Positions 1-4,938 of a stretch of DNA of 5,917 bases are shown here, in pieces. Every line of letters begins with the position of its first letter. The first letter of the stretch is position 1. A program made the position numbers and the translations under genes. The notes below the pieces were generated by a model. It saw only the letters and a program-made list of their open reading frames with translations, was not told the origin of the DNA and did not search any database. The stretch is from Novosphingobium sp. (GTDB lineage Bacteria > Pseudomonadota > Alphaproteobacteria > Sphingomonadales > Sphingomonadaceae): contig VFKS01000171.1 in assembly GCA_009885425.1 (NCBI GenBank), positions 1-5,917 of the forward strand, read 5' to 3'.

Positions 1-287
1 AGGGCATGGCTGCGATCCGCGGCGTGTCGGTACTCAATCAGCCCGAACTCAACCAGTTCATGGTTCGCTTCGGCGCTGACCGAGGCGATGCCGAAGGTGA
101 CCGGCTGACCCAGGCCACGGTCGAGCGGATCCAGCACGACGCGATTGCTTTCATGGGCACAGCGCTGTGGCGCGGGCGCTTGATCATGCGCGTTTCGGTA
201 TCGTCAATCGCCACAACTGATGAAGACGGGCGGATTACAGTCGATGCAGTCCGCAGTGCGTGGGAGGCTGTGCAGGCTGCGGCCTGA
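1..287 (+). CDS. PLP-dependent decarboxylase family protein, C-terminal fragment (5' end outside window)
   Basis: The frame is open from the left edge to a TGA at 285-287, so this is the last ~95 codons of a longer gene and the ATG at 6 is probably internal. The visible part looks like the small C-terminal domain of fold-type I PLP enzymes of the group II (aromatic-amino-acid/diaminobutyrate/glutamate type) decarboxylase family. It has a 'GVSVLNQPELNQFMVRFG' strand, then an 'AFMGTALWRGRLIMRVSVS' segment and 'TTDED', matching the family pattern in which a Gly-x2-W-x-G-R...MR-S-S stretch is followed by T-T-x2-D. The PLP lysine and substrate pocket lie upstream and cannot be seen, so the substrate cannot be named. 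Many annotations in this family call such proteins 'aspartate aminotransferase family' or 'pyridoxal-dependent decarboxylase'. It converges on the host-attachment gene with only 12 bases between the stops and no visible intrinsic terminator. Family fairly sure; exact reaction unknown. Confidence 0.75.
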   Translation, partial: GMAAIRGVSVLNQPELNQFMVRFGADRGDAEGDRLTQATVERIQHDAIAFMGTALWRGRLIMRVSVSSIATTDEDGRITVDAVRSAWEAVQAAA

Positions 288-299
288 CAGCCGATCCCG

Positions 300-704
300 T
301 CAAACTTTTTCGCGCAGCGCTTGTAAAATATCGCGGGGCTGCTTGCCGATCAGGTCCTTGTGCAATTCCTTAAGCAAGGCCCGTTCGGTCAGCTTATGAT
401 AGTGCTTGCGCAGTTCGCCCAGAGTGCGGGGCGGTGCGATCACTACCAGATCCTTGAGTTCATGGCTGAGCACCTGCCCGTTGAGCCAGGTTGCGGCGGC
501 GGCTGCGTGGGCATCCTCGTTCACCATATTTCCGGCGTGGTTGCCCGCGCTGGAATGGTGGCTGCCGCCCGAATGATTGTGTGCATCGAGTTTTGGTGTT
601 GGGAGCGCGGACAGTTCCGGTTCGCCTTCATCGCCGGCGTTGCGATAGAGTTCCAAAGTCTGGCCATCGACGACTGCGATTACGGCACCATGGGGCAACA
701 ACAT
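300..704 (-). CDS. Host-attachment family protein (PF10116-type)
   Basis: A 134-residue cytosolic-looking protein with no signal peptide or membrane segment. It begins with a beta strand ending in 'AVVDG' (residues 8-14), followed by 'LELYRN', 'LPTPKLDAHN' (35-43), a Gly/His/Ser-rich linker (about 42-59), a helix rich in Ala (64-80), then 'LVVIAPPRTLGELRKHYH' (86-103) and a short C-terminal helix. This order and the 'APPRTLGELRKHYH' block are typical of the family named 'protein required for attachment to host cells', which is widespread in alphaproteobacteria. The molecular function is not established; the family has been related to eRF1-like folds, so the attachment label should be read loosely. 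The start is well supported: an AAGGAG Shine-Dalgarno (complement of 711-716) lies 6 bases before the ATG. It is transcribed divergently from recG. The His-rich linker (H42, H44, H49, H50, H56) is notable. Family call is confident, role is not. Confidence 0.85.
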   Translation of the reverse strand: MLLPHGAVIAVVDGQTLELYRNAGDEGEPELSALPTPKLDAHNHSGGSHHSSAGNHAGNMVNEDAHAAAAATWLNGQVLSHELKDLVVIAPPRTLGELRKHYHKLTERALLKELHKDLIGKQPRDILQALREKV

Positions 705-815
705 TTAACTCTCCTTGGCATTTGGGCAGGAACGAATTGAGGCACTGTGCCGCCAGCCGTCCATGCGCTGCATCAAAAACTGGCGAAAATGTCTTGAGGC
801 TGATTAAAGGGCGTC
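705..815. promoter_or_regulatory. Divergent intergenic region between the host-attachment gene and recG
   Basis: This 111-base gap must carry the promoters for the leftward host-attachment gene and for recG unless either is read from further away. I see good Shine-Dalgarno sequences at both ends (CTCCTT at 711-716 for the leftward gene; AAAGGG at 806-811, 4 bases before the recG ATG). I do not see a convincing -35/-10 pair in either direction. A perfect short inverted repeat, GGCAC-T-GTGCC, sits at 741-751 and could be an operator half-site pair or chance. Promoter function is inferred from the divergent layout alone. Confidence 0.4.
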
Positions 816-2873
816 ATGCGCCCGGAACGTCTCAATCCGTTGTTTGTTCCTGCCGACAGCCTGAAAGGCGTGGGCACAGGATTGGCGCGCCCGCTGGAAC
901 GGCTCGGGCTGACCCGGGTGCGGGATTTTGCCTATCACTTGCCGGACCGGTTCGTGCAGCGCCGCGCGATCAGCAATCTGGATGAGGCCAGCACGGGCGA
1001 ACAGATCATTGTTGCGCTGACCCCGGTTGAGCACCGCAGCTCTTCCGGGCGTGGTCCATTTCGGGTGCTGGCGAGCGATGCGATCGGCAATATCTGCGCG
1101 ATCAGCTATTTCGGGCGCGCGTCCTACTCCGCGAAGAAACTGCTACCGGTGGGCGAACTGCGCTGGGTCGCCGGGAAGCTTGAGCAATATGGCCAGATGC
1201 TTCAGATCGTTCACCCTGATCATGTCGAGGCCGATAGCGCCGCGCTGGTCGGGCAGTTGACCGAGCCGGTTTATCCGCTGTCCGATGGGCTGACCCAGAA
1301 CCGGATTGCGGCGCTGGTCCAGCAAGCATTGGCTACAGTGTCGGAACTGCCCGAATGGATCGAGCCAGGACTCGCGGACAAGCTGCAATGGCCGCTGTGG
1401 CGTGATGCCTTGACGCTGGCGCACAAGGGCGATCATCCTGCTGCGCGTGACCGTTTGGCCTATGACGAACTGCTCGCCAACAGCCTCGCGCTGATGCTGG
1501 TCAAGAATGCCAACCGCGCACGGATCGGCACGCCCTTGGCCGGCGATGGATCACTGCGTGGAAAGCTAAGCCTGCCGTTCGCGCTGACCGGCGCGCAGGG
1601 CCGCTCAATCCAAGAGATTGCGGAGGACATGGCGCAGCCCGCGCCGATGCTGCGGCTGCTGCAGGGCGATGTCGGATCGGGCAAGACCGTGGTGGCGTTG
1701 GAAGCGATGCTGCTGGCGGTGGAGGCCGGGGCGCAGGCCGCGTTGCTCGCTCCGACCGAAATTCTCGCCCGCCAGCACCACGAGACGCTTAGCCGGATGT
1801 TGTCCGGAACCGGGGTGGAAATTGTGCTGTTCACTGGGCGCGACAAGGGTCGGGCCCGCGAATCGATCCTGATGGGCCTGCTTGATGGTTCGATCCAGCT
1901 GGTGGTCGGCACCCATGCGATCTTTCAGGAGGCCGTGGCCTACAAAAACCTGGCGTTGGTGGTGATCGATGAACAGCACCGCTTTGGGGTTGGTCAGCGG
2001 TTGATGCTGGCGCAAAAGGGCAAGCGCACCCCGCATTGCTTGGCCATGACCGCGACCCCGATCCCGCGCACGCTGACCCTGGCGCAATACGGCGAGATGG
2101 ACGTCAGTCGGCTCGATGAAATGCCGCCCGGACGTCAGCCGATCGATACCCGCGTGGTAGCGCTGGAACGGCTGGGCGATGTAGTCGGAGCGGTCGGGCG
2201 GCATATCGAGAGTGGACACCAGGCCTATTGGGTCTGTCCGATGGTCCGCGAACTCGAGACGGAGGACATCGCCGCAGCCGAGGCCCGCTATGCCGATCTG
2301 CGCGAGCGGTTCGGCGATACCGTGGTGCTGGTCCATGGTCAGCTGCGGCCAGAGATCAAGGACGCGGCGATGGAGCGCTTTTCCAGCGGAGCGGCCAAGC
2401 TATTGGTGGCGACAACCGTGATCGAAGTCGGCGTCGATGTGCCCAATGCCACGCTGATGGTGATCGAACAGGCCGAGCGTTTTGGCCTTGCCCAGCTGCA
2501 CCAGTTGCGCGGCCGGGTCGGGCGGGGCGATGGCAAGAGCACTTGCCTGCTGCTGCGCGGGCTGGCGCTGTCCGAAACGGCGCGCGAGCGGCTGGCATTG
2601 ATGCGTGAGACGCAGGATGGGTTTCGCCTCGCCGAAGAAGACCTAAAACTGCGCGGCGGGGGTGAACTGCTCGGCACGCGGCAATCAGGCGACACGCCGT
2701 TCCGCGTCGCCAGTCTTGAACAGATCCAGCGCCTGTTGCCCACCGCCCACGATGACGCCCGCCTGCTGATCGAGCGCGACGGCGGCCTGACCGGCCCGCG
2801 CGGCGAGGCGGCGCGGTTGCTGCTCTATCTGTTCGAGCGTGACTGGGGTGTGCAATTGTTGAGGGGCGGGTGA
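816..2873 (+). CDS. recG: ATP-dependent DNA helicase RecG
   Basis: RecG is a superfamily 2 double-strand DNA translocase that reverses stalled replication forks and branch-migrates Holliday junctions. The 685-residue product is complete (the E. coli protein has 693). The N-terminus carries the 'LKGVG' helix-hairpin motif (16-20), followed by an OB-fold wedge domain (about 55-140) that splits the junction. The helicase core shows the 'TGAQ' Q-like motif (258-261), Walker A 'GDVGSGKT' (284-291), 'APTE' (312-315), 'GTHA' (365-368), the DEQH box 'DEQHRFGVGQR' (385-395) and motif III 'TATPIPRT' (412-419). In the second motor lobe are 'TTVIEVGVDVP' (533-543) and motif VI 'QLRGRVGRG' (563-571). The C-terminal TRG element 'EEDLKLRGGGELLGTRQSG' (607-625) couples ATP hydrolysis to movement. 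No key residue is missing. The ATG has AAAGGG 4 bases upstream. The stop overlaps the next gene by 4 bases, implying co-translation. Confidence 0.98.
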   Translation: MRPERLNPLFVPADSLKGVGTGLARPLERLGLTRVRDFAYHLPDRFVQRRAISNLDEASTGEQIIVALTPVEHRSSSGRGPFRVLASDAIGNICAISYFGRASYSAKKLLPVGELRWVAGKLEQYGQMLQIVHPDHVEADSAALVGQLTEPVYPLSDGLTQNRIAALVQQALATVSELPEWIEPGLADKLQWPLWRDALTLAHKGDHPAARDRLAYDELLANSLALMLVKNANRARIGTPLAGDGSLRGKLSLPFALTGAQGRSIQEIAEDMAQPAPMLRLLQGDVGSGKTVVALEAMLLAVEAGAQAALLAPTEILARQHHETLSRMLSGTGVEIVLFTGRDKGRARESILMGLLDGSIQLVVGTHAIFQEAVAYKNLALVVIDEQHRFGVGQRLMLAQKGKRTPHCLAMTATPIPRTLTLAQYGEMDVSRLDEMPPGRQPIDTRVVALERLGDVVGAVGRHIESGHQAYWVCPMVRELETEDIAAAEARYADLRERFGDTVVLVHGQLRPEIKDAAMERFSSGAAKLLVATTVIEVGVDVPNATLMVIEQAERFGLAQLHQLRGRVGRGDGKSTCLLLRGLALSETARERLALMRETQDGFRLAEEDLKLRGGGELLGTRQSGDTPFRVASLEQIQRLLPTAHDDARLLIERDGGLTGPRGEAARLLLYLFERDWGVQLLRGG

Positions 2874-3241
2874 AGAAACGCCTGCTCCAATGGGCCAAAG
2901 CCCTGCGCCGCGAAGTGTTGCTGCTTTGGCTCGCCGCGCGCGATGCGCGGGTGCCGCTGCCAGCCAAATTGCTGGCGGCCTTGGTGGTTGGCTATGCGCT
3001 CAGCCCGATTGATCTTATTCCCGATTTCATCCCGGTGCTGGGGCTACTTGACGATTTGCTGCTGGTCCCGGCGGGGATCTGGCTGACCCTGCGGATGATC
3101 CCGCCGGACTTGCGTGACGAACTGCGAGCGCAGGCCGAGGTAACCGATTGGCCTAAGTCATCGCGGCTGGGCGCTACGCTGATCGTGCTCATCTGGCTGG
3201 GGTTGGCGGGATGGGCGTGGTTGGTCTGGAGGCGCGGTTGA
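2870..3241 (+). CDS. DUF1232 (YkvA-type) small membrane protein
   Basis: A 123-residue protein whose core 'YALSPIDLIPDFIPVLGLLD' (42-61), followed by 'DLLLVPAGIWL', is the signature of the DUF1232 family: a hydrophobic stretch with a conserved S-P-I-D-L-I-P-D-F-I-P motif. No biochemical function is established for the family. The N-terminus is basic (MKKRLLQ, ALRRE) and precedes about three hydrophobic stretches (roughly 33-50, 53-77 and 101-120), so it is expected in the inner membrane. The GTG start at 2870 overlaps the recG stop in a GTGA arrangement, with a purine-rich GAGGGG at 2861-2866 inside the end of recG, which fits translational coupling. No other start gives a better N-terminus. 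It ends 9 bases before the stop of the convergent gene. Family sure; link to RecG function is only inferred from the overlap. Confidence 0.9.
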   Translation: MKKRLLQWAKALRREVLLLWLAARDARVPLPAKLLAALVVGYALSPIDLIPDFIPVLGLLDDLLLVPAGIWLTLRMIPPDLRDELRAQAEVTDWPKSSRLGATLIVLIWLGLAGWAWLVWRRG

Positions 3242-3250
3242 GGCTCGGCG

Positions 3251-3550
3251 TCAGACTGCCAACACCATCACATCGCTCTCGCGCGGCACGACCGGTTTGA
3301 AATTTGGCAGCGGCTCGAATTCCTCGCTCAGCAACATGGCCTCACTTAGGCCTGCCAACTTGAACTGGCCGAGCCGGGGTTCCTCGTCGCTGCGCCAGAC
3401 TTTGCCATAGTTGAGCGCCGAGACGAACAGATCGCCGTGGCGTTCGAACATGAGGTGCGGAGCGAGCTTGATCGTCGCGCCGTTGTACTGCGCTTCGACC
3501 TTCAGCTTGCGGCTGATGGCTTCCATCAAGGTCAGGCGGGAATCGCTCAT
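3251..3550 (-). CDS. Hypothetical protein resembling a stand-alone WYL-like domain
   Basis: A 99-residue protein I cannot name from a known gene. It begins with a helix ('LTLMEAISRKLKV', 6-18), then strands 'VEAQYNGATIKLAPHLMFE' (18-36) and 'GDLFVSALN' (39-47), then 'GQFKLAGLSEAMLLSEEFEP' (61-80). The order Ala-Ile-helix, Tyr-containing strand, 'APH.L' block, strand, 'F.L..LS...L...F' is the layout of WYL domains, the small Sm-fold ligand/nucleic-acid-binding domains usually found after a helix-turn-helix. The W-Y-L triplet itself is not kept (L-F-V in its place) and no DNA-binding domain is present. Coding is supported by an intact frame in the same GC-rich codon style and by tight convergent packing with the DUF1232 gene (9-base gap). 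No clear Shine-Dalgarno precedes the ATG; AAGAAG lies about 13 bases upstream. WYL resemblance is by eye and moderate. Confidence 0.65.
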   Translation of the reverse strand: MSDSRLTLMEAISRKLKVEAQYNGATIKLAPHLMFERHGDLFVSALNYGKVWRSDEEPRLGQFKLAGLSEAMLLSEEFEPLPNFKPVVPRESDVMVLAV

Positions 3551-3592
3551 GGGGAGAGGGTGCTTCTTGGGGAGGGGATTGCACGTTGCAGC

Positions 3593-3621
3593 ATGGTGCG
3601 TGAAGCCGTGCGCGGTTGCAA
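3593..3621 (-). promoter_or_regulatory. Possible sigma-70 type promoter for the WYL-like gene
   Basis: Read on the minus strand, TTGCAA (3616-3621) as a -35 is followed after 17 bases by CACCAT (3593-3598) as a -10. The -35 is close to the TTGACA consensus, but the -10 matches TATAAT at only 3 of 6 bases. It would start transcription about 35 bases before the ATG of the gene at 3251-3550. Weak support, based on spacing and position. Confidence 0.25.
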
Positions 3622-3706
3622 GGGGGTATGGAGGGCAGTTTCGGCCAGAACCGGGATTTCAACGCTGCCAGCGTGCCCCTTCGCTTGCGCTCGGGAGTTT
3701 TCGGGA

Positions 3707-3725
3707 AGAAGTCCCCAGGACTTTT
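3707..3725. terminator. Small stem-loop downstream of tRNA-Pro
   Basis: AAGTCC (3709-3714) and GGACTT (3718-3723) pair around a 3-base CCA loop, and the stem can be extended by a G-T and an A-T pair. On the plus strand it is followed by a T-rich tail (TTTTCTATTT). On the minus strand it lies about 16 bases past the tRNA CCA end, after a run of six T (complement of 3734-3739). It could end or trim the tRNA transcript, but the stem is AT-containing and short, and the T-run on the tRNA strand comes before and not after the hairpin. Function is a guess. Confidence 0.3.
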
Positions 3726-3740
3726 CTATTTCCAAAAAAC

Positions 3741-3817
3741 TGGTCGGGGAAAGAGGATTCGAACCTCCGGCCCCTGCCTCCCGAAGACAGTGCTCTACCA
3801 GGCTGAGCTATTCCCCG
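3741..3817 (-). tRNA. tRNA-Pro, anticodon CGG, with encoded CCA
   Basis: Reading the minus strand, a full 77-nucleotide cloverleaf can be drawn. The acceptor stem CGGGGAA pairs with TTCCCCG in 7 pairs. The D arm is GCTC/GAGC with the GG pair in its loop. The anticodon stem CTGTC/GGCAG holds the loop TTCGGGA, giving anticodon CGG (codon CCG). The variable loop is GGGCC. The T arm is GGAGG/CCTCT with loop TTCGAAT. Discriminator A73 is followed by a genomically encoded CCA. The sequence closely follows the bacterial proline isoacceptor, including 'CCTGGTAG' and 'TTCGGGA'. It is a single gene, divergent from thyA. The 5' leader bases GGT can pair with A73-C74-C75, lengthening the acceptor helix to 10 pairs in the precursor. 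A run of six T follows the CCA by two bases. Confidence 0.97.
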
Positions 3818-3829
3818 ACCGATCGTTCA

Positions 3830-3843
3830 CCCCCAAACGGGGG
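3830..3843. repeat. Short GC inverted repeat in the tRNA-Pro/thyA gap
   Basis: CCCCC (3830-3834) and GGGGG (3839-3843) flank a 4-base AAAC loop. It lies within the predicted leader of the tRNA-Pro precursor, about a dozen bases upstream of the mature 5' end. No T-run follows on either strand, so it is not an intrinsic terminator. It may fold in the precursor leader or be chance in GC-rich DNA. Confidence 0.3.
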
Positions 3844-3858
3844 CGAGGCAGGAGCGGG

Positions 3859-3887
3859 CCTATAATCGGCGATTCCGTGGGTGGCAA
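3859..3887 (-). promoter_or_regulatory. Likely promoter of the tRNA-Pro gene
   Basis: On the minus strand, TTGCCA (complement of 3882-3887) matches the -35 consensus at 5 of 6 positions. After exactly 17 bases comes TATAGG (complement of 3859-3864), matching the -10 at 4 of 6. The sequence just after the -10 is very GC-rich, like the discriminators of stable-RNA promoters under stringent control. Transcription would begin about 35 bases before the mature tRNA 5' end. The same spot on the plus strand reads a perfect TATAAT (3861-3866), which could serve as a thyA -10, though no -35 stands at the right distance (positions near 3838-3843 are G-rich). Confidence 0.5.
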
Positions 3888-3915
3888 GCGGACAATCTGC
3901 CGCTAACGTGACTTT

Positions 3916-4875
3916 ATGGCCAGCGCTGCGATTCCCTCTATTTCCCCTCCGCCCGATCATTGGGAATGGCAATATCTCGCCCTAATGCGCCAGATTTGGG
4001 AGGCTGGCGACGAACGCATAGACCGCACCGGAATCGGAACGCGGTCGGTATTTGGCGCGCAGATTCGCTTCGACTTGTCCGGTGGGGCGATGCCGCTGAT
4101 AACCACCAAGCGGGTTTACTGGAAGACCGCGGCGCGCGAATTTCTGTGGTTCCTGACTGGCGAGACCAACATTCGGCCGCTGGTGTTGCAGGGGGTCAAG
4201 ATATGGAACGAATGGCCCCATGCCCACTATGTGAAGGCGGCGGGTGAAGCGATCTCGGTTGAAGACTTCGCCGCGCGGATTGCTGACGACGAGAGCTTTG
4301 CCGCCCAGTGGGGCGATCTGGGCCCGGTTTACGGCAAGCAATGGGTCAATTGGCCGACTTATGAACCAGCGGGTGAGGGACTGTTCCGCAAGGGACCGGG
4401 AATCAATCAAGTCGCCCAGTTGATCGATAGCCTGCGGACCAATCCCGGCAGCCGCCGCCACATTGTCGAGGGCTGGAACGTGGCCGAACTCGATCAGATG
4501 GCGCTGCCGCCGTGCCACAAGACCTATCAGTTCCATGTCGCGGGAAACCGGCTCAATTGCCTGCTGACCCAGCGCAGCTGCGACGTGGCGCTGGGCCTGC
4601 CGTTCAACCTGTTCGGCGCGGCGCTGTTCACCCGGATGCTGGCCCAGCAGGCCGATCTGGAACCGGGCGAGCTGGTCTGGATTGGCGGAGACACGCATTT
4701 GTATCTCAACCACGCCGAACTTGTGACCGAGCAGCTGGCCCGAAGTCCTTCAGGTGACCCCGCTAAGCTGGCGATCCTGCGCCGCCCTGACAGCATCTTT
4801 GGCTACCGGATCGAGGATTTCGAAGTCTCCGGTTATTGCCCGCAAGCTCCGATCACCGCGCCAGTTGCAGTCTAG
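3916..4875 (+). CDS. thyA: Thymidylate synthase ThyA
   Basis: ThyA makes dTMP from dUMP, using 5,10-methylene-tetrahydrofolate as both methyl donor and reductant, in the cytosol as a homodimer. The 319-residue product has the N-terminal 'DRTGIGTRSVFG' phosphate loop (36-47, with the conserved Arg at 37), 'PLITTKRVYWK' (60-70), 'EFLWFLTGETNI' (75-86) and 'GDLGPVYGKQW' (133-143). Next come the 'SRRHI' arginines donated across the dimer (179-183), catalytic Cys200 in 'LPPCHKTYQFHV', 'QRSCDVALGLPFN' (219-231), 'GGDTHLYLNH' (257-266) and the closing C-terminus 'APVAV'. Length exceeds the 264 residues of E. coli because of an insert at about 101-131, as in the long-form enzymes of the Lactobacillus type. 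An in-frame TAA at 3904-3906 forces the start to lie after it, making ATG 3916 the first choice. No Shine-Dalgarno is visible. No dihydrofolate reductase gene follows; a TIR gene does. Confidence 0.98.
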   Translation: MASAAIPSISPPPDHWEWQYLALMRQIWEAGDERIDRTGIGTRSVFGAQIRFDLSGGAMPLITTKRVYWKTAAREFLWFLTGETNIRPLVLQGVKIWNEWPHAHYVKAAGEAISVEDFAARIADDESFAAQWGDLGPVYGKQWVNWPTYEPAGEGLFRKGPGINQVAQLIDSLRTNPGSRRHIVEGWNVAELDQMALPPCHKTYQFHVAGNRLNCLLTQRSCDVALGLPFNLFGAALFTRMLAQQADLEPGELVWIGGDTHLYLNHAELVTEQLARSPSGDPAKLAILRRPDSIFGYRIEDFEVSGYCPQAPITAPVAV

Positions 4876-4877
4876 TC

Positions 4878-4895
4878 GCAGCGCTCGTACGCTGC
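4878..4895 (+). other. Stem-loop just after the thyA stop
   Basis: GCAGCG (4878-4883) and CGCTGC (4890-4895) form a 6-pair stem around the 6-base loop CTCGTA, beginning two bases past the thyA TAG. No T-run follows, so it does not look like an intrinsic terminator, and thyA transcription may continue into the TIR gene. It could protect the 3' end of thyA mRNA or partly reduce read-through. Stem is certain as sequence; role is unknown. Confidence 0.35.
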
Positions 4896-4938
4896 TGCAA
4901 CAGCGGTGGAACAGTCATCAGGAGACAGCGGCAAAGTT

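Noticed and set aside
737..800. Direct repeat TTGAGGC at 737-743 and 794-800 in the host-attachment/recG gap
   Set aside because: Seven bases, 57 apart, with no further similarity; most likely chance.
491..985. 164-codon plus-strand open frame spanning the host-attachment gene and the recG start
   Set aside because: It is Arg/Cys-rich, matches nothing recognisable and conflicts with two well-supported genes having good ribosome-binding sites.
1605..2336. 243-codon open frame on the minus strand inside recG, plus a similar 203-codon frame at 2356-2967
   Set aside because: Both lie opposite the conserved RecG motor domains and read as low-complexity Arg/Ala/His-rich sequence, typical of shadow frames in GC-rich DNA.
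3411..3906. Three overlapping plus-strand open frames of 96-142 codons, whose products contain peptides such as 'GKEDSNLRPLPPEDS' and 'GERGFEPPAPASRR'
   Set aside because: They run antisense across the tRNA-Pro gene. These peptides are the well-known artefact of translating the complement of a tRNA, often deposited as hypothetical proteins. The frames also overlap the better supported minus-strand gene at 3251-3550.
3982..4713. 243-codon open frame on the minus strand inside thyA
   Set aside because: It is a long antisense frame produced by GC-rich codon bias opposite a gene with every thymidylate synthase motif; the translation shows no recognisable domain.
4878..4895. Intrinsic terminator for thyA
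   Set aside because: The stem-loop lacks a following T-run, so it was kept only as a stem-loop and not as a terminator.
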